A stretch of DNA of 64,000 nt from Pilaira anomala. Lineage: Eukaryota; Mucoromycota; Mucoromycetes; Mucorales; Mucoraceae. The stretch spans positions 124,001 through 188,000 of the forward strand of contig JAIXMQ010000005.1 of NCBI GenBank assembly GCA_025716855.1, written 5' to 3'. Within the stretch, counting starts at the first letter, position 1. Every line of letters starts with the position of its first letter. Made by a program: the position numbers and the translations under genes. The notes beneath the pieces are model-generated. The model was not told the origin of the DNA. It searched no databases and worked only from the letters and a program-made list of their open reading frames with translations. Below, piece after piece: positions 11,923 to 25,751 of this stretch.

Positions 11923-13264
11923 TTACAAAGATTTCCAAGCATCAACAAGTACTTGAACTTCATTTTCTTTACGTACAGCAACACGAATAAAAGTATTACA
12001 TTGGTAACCAGGCTTACCACTACGAACAGGTACACCAGCAGCACGAGCCAATTCAATTGCTTTTTCAGCAACAGCCTCACTCTTCATATCTAACCAAACC
12101 CAACTCAAGAACTTTTTACCATGATATTCCCAATCTTTTGATTGTTCAAGACCAGAAAGTTGTTGAATTAAATGAGCTCTTAATCTAGGTGTATTTTCCC
12201 ATGTTTCATTTAAATAATCTACATCCTTTACAACTTCTTCAACAAATTTTAAAGCAGGTCCATTCACAGACCAAGGGACTGCAATCTTACGCAATGCCTC
12301 ACAATGTTCCTTGGTAGGACAAATGACTGATCCAACACGAAGTCCAGTACATGACCAGATTTTTGTCCATGAGTGCATGACATGAACAGATACTTGATTA
12401 TTTGTCCACATATCTTTAGCATATTGATGTTCAGAAATGAGTGAATCTGATCTGAATTCAGCAGAATGCCAAGGTTGCATAGACTCGTCTAAATAAAAAA
12501 AAAAAAAAAAAAAAATTAGATTTATATTTATATGCATTTTTTAATAAATTACTAACCAACAATAACGCAACCTCCGGTTTTAACGTTTTCTTTAATCCAT
12601 TCCTTTAATGGTTCAACATTGAAATAATCACCTGTAGGGTTACAAGGATTTACAATACAAATCATATCAGCTCTTTCGGGGTTTGAAGGCTCTAAAATCT
12701 TGAACCCATTTGTCTCTGCACTACGTTGATATTCTCTATACTATATAAAAAAAAGTATGAATTTTTCATGTATACAATAAGAACCATCATCCTTATTTTA
12801 CTTACTTGAACGTTCCATGGGCTACCCTTCCATGTAGGTTGCTTTTGTCCATTTTGAGCAAAAGATAAAAGTGCCTTTCTGACAACTAAATCAATCAACT
12901 CGGAAGCTCCGTTACCCATCAATAAACGACCATGTTGTTCAGCATAGTTTGAGCCCCATAAGAATTCTGCCAAGTGAGTCTTTGCAGGTTCTTGGTTAGC
13001 AGCAGGGTAATGATGAATCTCATTCATCTATTTTTTTTTACATGTCAATGACCTTTTTTTTTTTATTTTTATTATTATTATTATTCTTTAAGAACTTACT
13101 GCTTCCTTTGCGGCCTCAAGGGCTTTACGAGGAGTACCGAGATAGTTGGTAGTAACACTAAAATCCTCAACAAAATTATTAATGAAACGATGTTCTTGAC
13201 CACCGTGGAATGCTTGAGTCTTGGTATCCCAGACGTTATTAACTGTAGTATTATCGGTCACCAT
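11923..13264 (-). CDS. Class I/II PLP-dependent aminotransferase (histidinol-phosphate-aminotransferase-like)
   Basis: A 378-aa fold-type I enzyme. Landmarks are the NPCNPTGDYF turn (PLP/substrate binding), an Asp-containing strand GGCVIVDES that contacts the pyridine nitrogen, and the Schiff-base lysine in HSWTKIWSCTGLRVG (about Lys233) with the downstream Arg. The C-terminal FIRVAVRKE holds the carboxylate-binding Arg. It resembles the histidinol-phosphate aminotransferase and CobD-like branch more than aspartate transaminases, but the true substrate cannot be fixed from sequence; a housekeeping HIS5 would be the main alternative. Exons are 13264-13100, 13027-12806, 12740-12557 and 12488-11923. 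It has no targeting peptide and is probably cytosolic. Confidence 0.8.
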
Positions 13265-13381
13265 TTTTTTTTTTTTTTTTGTACGTGTATAAAAATGAAA
13301 GAAACAAGTTAAAATCGAGAGAAAAAGACTTTTTTTTTTTTTTATTTCCTCGTGAAAAAAGTTTAAATATTTTGGGGTCCC

Positions 13382-13412
<31 letters not shown>

Positions 13413-13858
13413 CGTGGACGATGGAAATCCATTCGGGTATTGAAACTGACAGAAAAGTAATAAGGTACAAGGCTGTAAAACACTTGTTGTATATATAATA
13501 AATAGAGTGATCAGTTGTAACATGAAAAAATGTGACATTTTGCATCCAAAAAAGTCATTTGAAGAACTTGACAGGACATTTACAGTTGTATATTATACTT
13601 CTGATTTACTTTAACAATCATCCCATCTCTTTGGTTCAACCAACCACTCATTGTATTACATAAACTATACAAACAAATAAAACTGCTGTAAAAATGTACA
13701 CAAATATTACAGATCCATAAATAAAGATATGTGTGACTTGAACTATACTCCAGAAAAACAATAACTTTTTCCTCTCTCTCTCTCTTTCAATAAAGATGAA
13801 ATAATTTAACACACATAAGGATTGTTTTATTTCTAATTGTCACACAAGAATTCAAATT
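13265..13858. other. Spacer with T homopolymers
   Basis: T runs lie at about 13264-13280, 13330-13343 and 13382-13407. I see no gene in the roughly 590 bp between the sideroflexin stop and the aminotransferase start. Confidence 0.4.
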
Positions 13859-15153
13859 TTAGAGTCCCTTATTAAAATACAATTTGTTGATAGGCTTTCC
13901 ATGACTATCCTTTAAATCTTGAAACTCCTTTTCCATTGTAGCAGTCTCTAATTCACCTACTTGAGGAAATACTGCAATCGCTGCAGGAAGTGCTGTCATT
14001 AAACATAACGCAATCAAACCAAAGTTCAAAGGCAACACCAATTTAGGTCGTGCCTTGATAAATTCTGTCTTTTCAAATCGACTCAGTAAAATAGGTGGTA
14101 AAATCAATACAGGTGCATTCGTCAAAATACGTGAAATTGCTACTTGAGATACTGCTGATAAGCCTGCCTTCTTGGATTTACCCACTTCTTCTCCTTCTTC
14201 TGTAAACACATTAATACCATCTCGGATTTCTTTACCTCGCATCAAGAATACGTTCACTGTACCGGCTGCTGCTACAGCTGTAAATGGTACAAGCTTCATA
14301 CAAAGTGATTTCACATTAGGTGAAATCTTGAGACGTGGTACAGATTGATTTAATCCAACTGCAATAGCACAAGATGTTGTGACAGCAGATGCATAAGCAA
14401 CTAAAAAAAAAAAAAAAAAAAAAAAAAAAGGGTTCATTATGAGTCACGGTACCGTTTCTATTCGATATTCAAAACTTACTGGCTGTTTCTTTCATACTCA
14501 TAGGAGTTGTCTTATTCGCATTGGCAGAGTTAAATGCAACATTCACGCTTTGATTGGCCCATTGCCAAAATAATATGCTTTTAATCTAAAATCATTTTGA
14601 GTTCAAAAACAATAATAGTGTTTTATATCTTCTTACACTGGGATTAGGTAACAGCATACCAGCTACTAAAACCATATTGGTAGGTACAAAACAAGACATT
14701 CGAAAAGGTAAAAATACTGCTTCTCCAGTATCAGGATGAATCGTAGAATCAATCACTGCAAAATTACACGTTTAATAAAACTATACAATATAAACAGAGC
14801 GTGAGAAAAAAAAAAAGCGTACCTTTTTTAGCTTTCCAAAGTCTTTCTGGTTCAATTTGATCATGTTGACTCTTGTTTTGTAACAATTGCTTAGATCTTT
14901 CAAGTTCTTTTGAAGAAACAAACAATGTTCTATATTGTGTATTTTATTCAACAAAGTGTTATTTGATATCTATGTCTCTGTATGTATGTACACATACCTA
15001 GGATCTGTTACATCGATAAAGTGTCGAATTCTACCCCAATAAGTAGATTGTGGATATCTAGGTTTACCTACATTTCATTAAAATTGAGTATAGTTATTCA
15101 TAATTTACTTTGTTAAACTTGATCAGCTTTTTACTTAAATCAATTGTTGACAT
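13859..15153 (-). CDS. FSF1: Sideroflexin, mitochondrial amino-acid carrier
   Basis: A 320-aa sideroflexin. The family sits in the inner mitochondrial membrane; human SFXN1 carries serine for one-carbon metabolism. Diagnostic features are the N-terminal KPRYPQSTYWGRIRHF and TDPRTLF block, the central HPDTGE motif (here IHPDTGEAV), the FRMSCFVPTNM segment, the NQSVNVAFN motif, and several hydrophobic helices including MTALPAAIAVFPQ. Six exons join exactly: 15153-15135, 15067-14998, 14929-14823, 14755-14637, 14585-14480 and 14400-13859. The first coding exon is only 19 nt. Length and order match the family. Substrate assignment is inferred from family knowledge. Confidence 0.93.
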
Positions 15154-15382
15154 GATAAGAGAAAGAAAGAAAGAAAGAAAGAAGGAAAGAAAGAAGGAAA
15201 CTAAAGAAAAACGCTCATCTCTATTTTAAAAGTCTCTCATGTGACTTTTGAAATGTCATTTATGTCATTATTGAACACAAAAATATTTATCCCACTACTG
15301 TTGTTGTTGTATGTATATATGAATATTTTAATCATTTTTTTTTGTTTTTATATAAAAAAAGAGGGAGGAGGGGAAAGGGAGG

Positions 15383-15414
<32 letters not shown>

Positions 15415-15432
15415 GGGTAATTCTTCACTTTT

Positions 15433-16339
15433 TTATAAACTCACAACACAGAGTTTACCACTTTCATCTATTAATTTTTTATCCTCATTTGATGACTTTT
15501 TGTTATTATTATTATCAGTTGTTGTAGTAGTTGTAGTCGTAGTAGTTGTAGGACCAGCGGTATTTGCACCACCACTACCACTACCAGAAGCAGCAGCAGC
15601 TGCAGCTGCAGTAACACCAGTAGTAGTAGAAGTTGTATTAGTTGTAGTGGATGTAGGTCCTTCATTATCATCCAAAGTAACGAAATCGTTATGATCCCAA
15701 TCAAACATATCTAATCCAAGGTCTCCACCATTAGATGAATCATACCAATTTGATTGAATCTCTCCTTCATCTTCTTGTTTAATAAACCCACTTTCTCGTT
15801 TCAGTAATCCTAAATCAGGTGTACCAAATGTTTCATCTTTATATCCTTCTTTTAAAGCTGATGAATATCCATCAAATTCTTGTGATTGTGGTGGTTGATG
15901 ATGATGATGATGATGTTGTTGTTGTTGTTGTTGTTGTTGCTGTATTGAGGGTGGAGGTACTTGAGGTTGTGATGGGAGTGATTGTGGTGGTGGTAGAGGA
16001 GGTGCTTGATGATGGTGCACTTGAGGTGGGGGTCTTTGTTGTTGTTGTTGTTGTGGTTGTTGTTGTGGTGAATGATAATTTGCTTGCATTTGTGAATTAT
16101 TATTGTTATTATTATTTGACATTATCACCCCATTTTGAACATACATATTTGACATGGTATCTTCATTCATATTACTTTGAAGTGTAGTCATGGATGGTTG
16201 AACAATCATGTTGGTACTATTGGGTGTTCCGGGTATCTGTTCTTGTGCTTGTGCATGATGATGAGCTTGAAGTTGCTGCTGTTGGTGTTGGTGTTGTTGG
16301 TGGTTGTGTTGTTGTTGCTGCTGCTGCTGTTGCTGCTGT

Positions 16340-16371
<32 letters not shown>

Positions 16372-16372
16372 T

Positions 16373-16416
<44 letters not shown>

Positions 16417-19400
16417 TTGATGTTGAGCTTGAGCTTGTAACTGGTGTTGATGTTGTTGAATCATTTGCTGCTGTAATTGAATCTGATGATTATGTTGTTG
16501 ATTCATTTGATGTTGTACATGTTGTGGGTGTTGATAGTGCTGTGGTTGCTGATGATGTTGCAAACCAAATTGACCCTCTTCAGTCTTGACATAAGGTTCA
16601 TTAGGTCGAGGTGACTGTGTATTCATATGTGAAGAAACAGGTGTACCTTGATCATGTTGTTGCTGTTGTTGATGATGCATAGGTGACGACTCTGCTTGAT
16701 GTGTTAATTGATGTTTAGCTTGCTCAATATGTTCATTTAACAAAGATTGAATCTGTTGTTGTTGATTTGGCATCAACGTCATCTTATTTTGTGCTGCTTG
16801 TTGTAATAACCAGTTACATTGAAGTGCTTTATGAGGTAATAAATTCACAATTTGAGGTGGAATACCATTGGTAACTGCTGCCATATAAAATGCTTGAGAT
16901 TGCGCTTGATGTTGACTTAAAGGCATACCTCCTTTCACTGGAATGCCACTAGGATGACCATGAGGCGTAATATTCGAGTTTTCCATCCCTCCATAAAATG
17001 CTTGATTAATCGATTGTGTGATATTAGTATTATTCATCATAGCAGGACTATTTGAAGCAGAAGGCATCTCTCCCGTATTTGAATTCACTGTAGCAGACAC
17101 ACCAGATGCCGCTGCTGCTGATGAAGTCGTTGCAGGATGTTGAGGTGTCTTTTGTTGTTGTAAGGTAGATGAATTAGGTGCAGAAGCTGTAGTCGTACCA
17201 GGCTTTTCTTTATCCAACAACTTTTGATTCTTTCGACTCAGTGTAGGTGATTGAGAAGCTGCAGATGATCTTGTGCCACGTTGCTTCTTTCCTGCTGGAA
17301 GCTTCAAATCAAGGCTTTTACGCTTTATACCATTTGAAGGTGTGGCAGCGGAGGCGGAGGATGGGACAGTGACAGTAGATGCAGTAACTGCATTAGGTGT
17401 AGCGGCACTCATGATAGGTGTATTTTCTGTAGAATTAGAACCTCCATTTGTAGGTGCTACAGAATTTTCTGGTTGCACTTGTTGTTGTTGTTGTTGTTGT
17501 TGCTGCTGCTGCTGTTGTTGTTGTGCTGCAACGGCAGCTTGTTGCTGAGCGGCTAAAGCAGCTTGCTGTTGAGCTTGTTGTTGAGCTTGCAACTGTTGTT
17601 GATGATGTTGAACCTGTTGTTGTCTTAATAAGGCCATGGCTTGATGCGATTGATTCAGAGGCATACCGGGATTCATTTGACCAGCCATTGGATTATAATT
17701 TGGCATACCTTGTTGAGCCATATGTTGTTGCATATGCATCGGCATTAAACCTAAACCAATTTGTTGTTGTTGAATAGGAGAATTATTCACACCTGTATTA
17801 ACATTACCAGTATTACCTCCTCCTCCACCAGCAGCAGCAGCTACAGCAGCAGCAGACATAGCATTCATTTGTTGTTGCTGTTGCTGTTGTTGACCTACAG
17901 CATTACGTACCCAATTAAAATACCCATTGAATTGTTCCTTGAGTTTATGTAAATTCTCTAAACTGATAATAAACTTGTTTTGAGGCAAGGCATTCAATTG
18001 ATCTTCAAACATATATTTCATCAATATCAGTCTTCGTGTAGCTTCCACATTATTCGTCATGGCTAAAAATACTGGTAATAAATTATCGATTTTATCATAC
18101 ATGCTCTTCATCAACATAATTTGTTCACGAATCGCGTTTTTATCTTGTTCTGATAAATCCTCAATCATAGGACCACGAACTAAAACAGAAATAAAATCAA
18201 TTATTATCTCCTTGACTGTTTCAATTCTTTAGATTTATTATAACTTACCTCTTCCTTGTCGAATTCCTTCATCCATTTGTCTTACAATACCAGCAGCATT
18301 ATTTCTTTGTTGAAATGTTAATGGTTTTAATGCTCCCATCATTGTAGGTTGTTGTTGTTGCTGTTGTTGTAACTGAGGATTCATTAATGGTCTTTGTTGT
18401 GCATGAACTTGTTGCTGTTGTACGAACTGTTGCGGAGTTTGAGGAGGTCTTGGGCCACCTTGTTGTTGTTGTTGCTGTTGCTGCTGCTGCTGCTGCTGCT
18501 GCTGGAGTCTTTGCATCAACATCTCTTGACTGATAGGAGGTCTTACCATATTATTAAAATTAGCTCCAACTCCACCTCCACCACCACTAACATTTAATGT
18601 AGCAGGTATACTAACCGGTGTAGACGAAGCCGACAAGTTTCCGGGATTCGCGCTACTACCCATGGCGTAATTACCCAACACAGCATTTTGTTGCATGGGA
18701 GATTCACCCGAAACAGAATTACCTGAAGTAGGTACACTGGTTACAATTGCAGAAGATAAAGAAGGTGTACTCATGGATGCAGCAGACACAACCACATCAT
18801 TTGTACCTTGAAATTGTGGTCTAAAATTATTATTATTTCCTTTCGATGCTGCTGCTGCTGCTGCTGCTGCCGCTGCTGCTGCCGCTGCCATACCCATATT
18901 CATCATTTGTGGATGTCCACCATTATTTCCATTATTACCTCCACCTCCTCCACCACCTCCTCCACCGCCACCTCCTCCTCCTCCACCACCTCCACCACCT
19001 TGATTTGCCGCTGCCGCTGCTGCAGCAACAAAATTCGCTTGTTGTTGAGGTGACATATGAGTTTGTTGCATATGAGGTGACGATTGAGACTGCTGTTGTT
19101 GTTGTTGCTGTTGTAATGCCATTTGACGTGCAAAAAACATTTGAAACTGTTGTGGAGATATGTTAAGTCCAGCTTGTGCTGCTGCATTCGTCGCGTTCAT
19201 GTTTTGTAACAAGTTCATAGGGATCTGTCCAGTAGCCTGAGGTGGTCTTTGTTGGGCTTGTTGCATTGGCGTATTAGATACAGCCATAGCCGCTGCGGCG
19301 GCAGAACGTTGATAAGCATACATTTGTGCTTGCGCTTGTTGTTGAGCAGGCGATTGTTGTGCTTGTTGTTGTTGTTGTTGTGGTAGTGGTGGTTGCTGTT

Positions 19401-19675
19401 GTTGTGCTTGTTGTTGAGGAGGTCGACCTTGTAACATGGCTTGCTGATGGAAGTTTGGGCGCATCTGATTTTGACCATTCATTGCAACTTGTTGTTGCTG
19501 GTTCAGATTCAAAGGTGAAGCAAAATTACGTTGCTGTTGCTGTTGAGCCTGTTGTTGTTGAACTTGTTGGGCCTGTTGTTGGGCTTGTTGTTGAGCCTGT
19601 TGTTGGGCTTGTTGTTGTTGAGCCTGTTGCTGTTGTTGAGCCTGTTGTTGTTGAACTTGTTGTTGCTGCTGCTGC

Positions 19676-19710
<35 letters not shown>

Positions 19711-20192
19711 TTGTTGTTGTTGTTGTTGCTGTTGAATTTGAGGAGAAGCAGCTTGTCCAACCAAGGGAGACATTGGCTGTTGGATTCCTAGAGGATTCAT
19801 ACCATTACCAGCCATATTCTGATTACTACTTTGATTGATCTGATCCCTTATATGATGAAATTTCTTTGCATAAGCCAATATATATTGATTCTACAGTAGA
19901 TGAGAAAAAAAAAAGTTTAAGTAGTCAATACATAAATAATCAATAATAACAAAAATAAAAAAAAAAAATAAAGACTTACTTTGCTTGTGCAGCGTTGATA
20001 AAGACCAGCTTCAAAATTACTAGCTACGTTATACGTTTCATTTTCCGATGTATTTGGAGACAAGTGCTTCAAGGCTAAGCTCCTATATTAAAAAGAATAC
20101 AATTATAAAAAGTTAGAAAAAGACGCGCAAATCAATTGAAAGAAAAAGAGAAAAGGAAGTTAGCTACAAAAAGATATGTATAAAAAAAACTT

Positions 20193-20235
<43 letters not shown>

Positions 20236-20487
20236 TCTTTTTTCCTCTCTTCTTACAGTGTAAATAAATAAAATAAAATAAAATAAAAAAAAAGAAGGTC
20301 CTTACAGTTGACTGACAAAACGAGTTCTATCAGGTACAGTAACTTCGTTTCTCCAATTAGCGTTTGGAACATCGTTTGGATGACCTAGATTAACTTGCTG
20401 CTGTGGTAATTGTTGTTGTTGCTGTTGTTGTTGTTGCTGTTGCTGTGGTCCATTAGGTGTTTGTAGATTGGGATTTTGTGAATTCAT
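15433..20487 (-). CDS. MED15: Mediator tail subunit MED15 (Gal11), very Gln-rich
   Basis: A 1557-aa MED15. It links activators to Mediator through its N-terminal KIX domain, here at about residues 46-115 (NEVTVPDRTRFVSQL, LSLALKHLSPN, YNVASNFEAGLYQR, then NQYILAYAKKFHHI). A second conserved helical region follows the last intron (LSEQDKNAIREQIMLMK, NNVEATRRLILMKYMF, FIISLENLHKLKEQF). The rest is disordered, with many Gln tracts mixed with Ala, His and Asn, a Gly run (about 18931-18993) and a Gln run of about 40 (about 16305-16417). The acidic end LDMFDWDHNDFVTL looks activator-like. Exons are 20487-20306, 20082-19980, 19890-18249 and 18179-15433. Gln tracts mix CAA and CAG codons. Confidence 0.88.
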
Positions 20488-21907
20488 CTTTTTTTTTTAA
20501 AAAAATATATATAAACTTTATATAATTCTTTTCTTCCAATGGAGTGAGAAAAAAAAAATGAATTGGCCAGAAAAAAAAAACAAAAAAAAAAGAAAAAAAA
20601 AAGGAGAGAGTGAAAAAAGAAAGAAAAGAGATTAAAAAATAAAGAAAAAAAGAGAAAAACACTATTTTTTTTCCTTTCTTATTTCTAAAATAAAAATGCG
20701 TGTGTGAGTGTGAGTGTCTGTGTCTGTATATTGACACTTTTTTCTTGTATTTGTTTTTGTTTTTTTTATTATTACTTGATATTCTTCTTTTTGTTTAAAC
20801 GCGAAAATATTATGACAACAGCAAGGTCACAAATCAAGATAGAATTATGTAAAAAAGATTAAGGTATTTTGGATATATTTGTAGAACTAAAAGCGAAAGA
20901 GGGAGGGAAAAAAAAAAAAAAATAAAGACTAACAATAGGTTGAAAAACTTCAAAATTTTTACTGGTGGTCACGTGGTCTATGCCTTATATCTTCTTCAGG
21001 CAATGATCCAGTACATAACAATTATTTTCTATGTGTAAGATAAAGAAGGAAACAAATATAGATCCATTACAATTCTTATATCACATCTTAAGCAATTATG
21101 CTTACTTGGAAAAAGCGTGTACACTAGATCATTTTGTTAGTAGGATCATGCAAACTATAGTCATAACAATAAAGGTTTGGTTGTTTCTTCAATTCTTTGA
21201 AACTATCCTTTATAAATATATGGTAAAATAGGATAGTAGCATTGTAAAGAATAGGTTTCTATACAATGAATGATCCAACAAATGGCATTCTAATGTATTC
21301 AACATACAGCATTTTCGTATAGTGACGATAAATGTAGTTATAAAAAAGAGCTGCAAATAGAAAAATTACCTACTCCTACTAACTTATATACGTTGCCTTG
21401 GAAACTATTTTTAGAGTGTCGTATATTTGATTCCATGAATTTGAAAAACAAACTTGTAAAAAAAGAGTCACCAAGACTGCTGTGGTCTTTTCTTTTCTTT
21501 GCAGTGGAGTGATGCGCCACATAAAAATAAAAATAAAAATAAAAATAAAAGACCAGAATAGATTGTATATATAATTTGAAGAATATGTACAAACATAAAA
21601 AAAAAAAAAAAATAAGAAATTGAATTAAACAAAATAACGAAAAAGACAAAGCTTTTCTTTGTTGTTTAACAATCAATTGCCTGTGTACAATTTGATCTTT
21701 ACTTGTTTTTGATTAAAAAACCACGTCGCCGTTTTAAAAAAAAATAAAGAATCCAAAGGATCGGATGGACAAGCGGGATCAACGGAATACAATATAATAG
21801 ATTTATTACACTCCTATGATATATTTCAAAAAAAAAAAGGTATTTTTTTTTTATTTTATTAAATAAATAAATGTATATGTATATATATATATATATATAA
21901 AAAAGTT
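20488..21907. other. Spacer upstream of MED15
   Basis: About 1.4 kb without a credible gene. It is rich in A/T homopolymers and purine tracts near the MED15 start. A CACGTG core lies at about 20970 inside GGTCACGTGGTC. A short AAAATA tandem repeat lies at about 21525-21550. Confidence 0.4.
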
Positions 21908-22300
21908 TTACAGTAATGGAATATCTCTTTGATCAGTAATGGCAGGTAATTGTCTAGTACCATTTAACTCTTGACGACGTCTACGACTGATAAGAGTAAT
22001 AAATTGAGGCATAGATCTAACATCTAAATCTGAGCTAATATTTATAGCAGATTCCATCGTTGCAATCCACTCATTTCGCTCTCTTTCGGTTTGACAAGTG
22101 ATTAAATATTGTGGACCATCTTCTATCCGTAGACGTAACACATGACGTTCTTTGATATAATCTGTTGCCACCGTGATTTCAGCTCCATGCATTGAATGTG
22201 ACCAAAACGGTTGTATTGATTTTCTTTTTGTTTGACTTTTTTTATTTGGACTTTTTTCAAATGCCATAATCTTTGTACCATAAACTTGAATATAACAATA

Positions 22301-22337
<37 letters not shown>

Positions 22338-22862
22338 GCAAGTTCAATAAATATTTAAATTATTATTATTATATATATATATAGAGTAATTAATATACAT
22401 ACCGCCAGGATCTACTGTTAGATTTTGTACCAGGTGAGCTGAATTCACATTTGATTTTTGTATAACTCATTTTTTCTACTGAACAATCATAATTTGGTAA
22501 TGATTCCTTTCCTTCTTCTTCGCGTGGTAATACAATTCTATTTGATAATGATTGTGGTAATTGAAATGTCCATGGATGTGATTTATCATCATAACTAGGG
22601 GGTGCTTTTTCTTCTTGATCTTCTTCAATAGTTGATGAAGAAGATAATGTGGAGGATATAATTGAGGTTGGTAAAGATACTGTGGAGACTGAATTAAATC
22701 GGTTCATCTTTGAAAATGATCCAAGAGACCAGCTACTTTCTTTTTTTCGGAGCCATGGAAATAATCCTATAAAATCATCGTTAATTCATACGTTATCACT
22801 CCTTCTTATATATATATATATATATATTTACCACGGCTGCGATTATCGGGTGTACGAAGCAT
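21908..22862 (-). CDS. PH-domain protein
   Basis: A 262-aa protein with one pleckstrin-homology domain at about residues 130-230. The WRYCYIQVYGTKIMAFEKS strand pair leads in, RHVLRLRIEDGPQYLITC forms later strands, and ERERNEWIATMESAI is the characteristic C-terminal helix with its conserved Trp. Such domains bind phosphoinositides or proteins at membranes. The N-terminus is disordered and Ser/Pro-rich. Exons are 22862-22832, 22766-22403 and 22301-21908; the acceptor lies directly next to an AT dinucleotide run. There is no catalytic domain, so it is probably an adaptor. Specificity is not predictable. Confidence 0.8.
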
Positions 22863-24258
22863 AATGTATGTATGAAATGTAAATGTATTTAAAATATAAA
22901 ATGTTGAATGGGTATATACATGAATTTTCTTTTAAATAAATAAATAAAAAAAAAAAAAATTAAAGAAGAAAAAAGGAAAATTAAAAATATCAATTTTTTG
23001 TTTGCCCTATTTATGTATCTATGACAACGTACCTGTTTTTTTTTTCTTTTTGGGCTGGGAACTATGAACTGGAACCTAAGTTTTTTTCGAACTGGGTTAT
23101 TTTTACTTTTTTTTTTTTTTTTTTTTTTTTCGTTATTACTGTTTTAAGACCTTCTTTATTATTTTGTTTTGCATTATTGTATTACCTTTAAAAACATGTT
23201 TTGTATCAAGTCAACATCACGACATTAGCATGAGCTTTTTTTTTTTATGCTAAAAGATGATGCTAGTTTACACACATCATACACACACACACACACACAG
23301 AGAACACACATTACATATTTGTGAAATAAAGTATGAATACTTTTGTCCTACGTCTGACCAAGCACACAAATTTTTTTTTGATACAATCATTTTTAATAAG
23401 AGAGCGAGTGAAAAAGAATACGCGCGCGTAGTTTTTCCGATCTCCATCGAAATTTGAGTTCTTGTTCAACATTAGGCAATGTAAGAACTGTAAACAAACG
23501 AGCCTATCAAATGACAAGTAAACAAAAAGAGGGGAGCCCTAGTCGTTGACGGTAACACAGTGTATATGATTACTCCTGACGATCTTATTAAAATATTTCC
23601 TTTTAATTACTAACCCACATGTATAGCTTCTCTACTTTATTAAAAATAGCTCTCTTACTCTTTGCTTTTAATCATAATAAAAAAAAAAATGGCTTTGCTA
23701 TCTCTCTTTTTCTCTTTTGCGCAAGTGTGTAACAGCCCATTTAGAATCATGTCCGAATTTCTTTCTCTTTCTCTTTCTCTTTGAATAACCATTTAAAGAA
23801 ACTGTAAATACAATTCACTTTTTTCTCAATTGTTTAACGTTTTGAACGAATTGAGCTCCCCCCCCCCCTTTCTCTTCCACGCACTTACTCACTCTCACTC
23901 TCTCTCTCTCTCGCTCTTTCTCTCCTTTCAATGTCATATGATACATTTATTTATTTTTTGCCTCGAGATTTCCGAGAGAAATATATATATTAACGATATA
24001 CATATAAGATATTTTATCATACCATATAATAAATATTGGGCACCTATGTTGAATTATCAACTGAACCAATAATAAAAAGTAGTAAATTGGTTATTTAGCT
24101 TTCCCAAATTTATTATTAGGTTCCATACCCCCCCCCCCAAAAAAAAAGGTTATATATCTCGGACAGAATCATCCAGACATAAGCCTTTTTTAAATTAACC
24201 GCTCCTTTATTTTATCCATTTTTATTGTGTTTCGAATCACTGATTTGACTCATGATAT

Positions 24259-24293
<35 letters not shown>

Positions 24294-25751
24294 ACTTTGT
24301 TGTTATGTATATACGATGATAAGCTTCCGATAAATACGACATGTATTATATAACCTTGGAAAGTTTTTTTTTTCTTTAGTTGATGCGATTTCCCGGAAAT
24401 CTTGTATACATATGTACGTCAATAATGCCAAGTAAAAAAAAAAAAAAAAAATGTATCTAACGTTAAAAAACAATAGCACTGATATCGTGCTTTTCAAGAT
24501 TTACTCGTAACTATCAGGTGTGTGTGAATGAATCGCTGTAACACCAGAAGTGGGAGTTGGTATATTTCACACATTCCAAAAGAATCAAAATCTAAGATAA
24601 TATTCTATCATATACACACGCACACGAATGCCTTAATTATCATCTTTTTTTTTTGCTGTATAATTGAAGCATTTCGATCCAAAAAGATAGAAATGTTGTC
24701 AATGACCTAATAAACCTTATATATGTATTCTATCAATCTTTCTTTCATCTTTATAGAACCTTTACTAAGCTCGCTTTTGTATACTATATTTGTATCTAGA
24801 TTGTACGAAAACAAGGAGATACGCATGAAATATTTGGAGCCAACTTTTTTTTTTTTTTTTTTCTTTTCTTTTTAGAAAAAAGCTTAATTATATAATCTAT
24901 TTTCTCAAGCTTTTTTAGCCATTAATAAATACCTCTTTGATCAATAATAAAAGAATGATATGTACTAATTGGACTTGTTTCTAATCATTGTACCTTTCTG
25001 GATGATGTATATTTCCGTATACCAAAGTACAATAATGATGAAAAAGTTCGGTGTCTATTTTTTTTTTTTTAGAAAAAAAGCTACATTTGTACACAGTTTG
25101 TGAGCACAGACTTATGTCATTTATAATCAAACAGACTCAGACATCAAAACATATATAATACCTCCATTATTGTTAATTTCATTTTTTAAATAAAAAAAAA
25201 AAAAAAAAAAAAAAAAAAGCCCCTCACCACACGCACTCTCCTCATAAAAGTCAATCATCGTGATTGATTCCTAGCCACTACTACATACATGAAACCGAAA
25301 AAAAATTGGCGTTTTTGAAAATATTAAGCTTTCTCCTAAAATGGCGAATAGTTTTTTTTTTTTTTTTTTGGGCAGATGTTTAACATTCAAAAATGTTTTA
25401 TCAACAATTATATACTAATTCTTTTTCATTGTATTTAAACAAAGCTAATTTAAAATAATTATACAAATAACGAATTTTAACGGATATAATGAATTTATTA
25501 TAAAGCGCGATTTACATACACGCGCACTCATGCTTGATATTCTCATATGTATGTGTGTACGATGTGTACATCAACTCCCATTTTAGTGCAACGTTAAAAA
25601 GCACGACACTATTTTTGGGTAAATACGTCAGGTCTGAATTAGGTAAATGTATTGTTTTAATTACGACATAAAGTTTTAAGGGAAACGCACGTTACGATGA
25701 AAAAAAAAAAAAATAACGATTTATTTATTTGTTTAAACTTTGACTTTATCT
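22863..25751. other. Long gene-poor spacer
   Basis: Nearly 2.9 kb with no convincing gene. It contains CA, CT and AT microsatellites (23281-23299, 23891-23913, 24266-24292), C runs (23861-23870, 24130-24138) and A/T homopolymers. All open frames are short and broken by these repeats. No tRNA-like fold was recognised. Confidence 0.4.

Noticed and set aside
15819..19838. Plus-strand frames rich in Leu or Val
   Set aside because: They are antisense shadows of MED15 Gln tracts.
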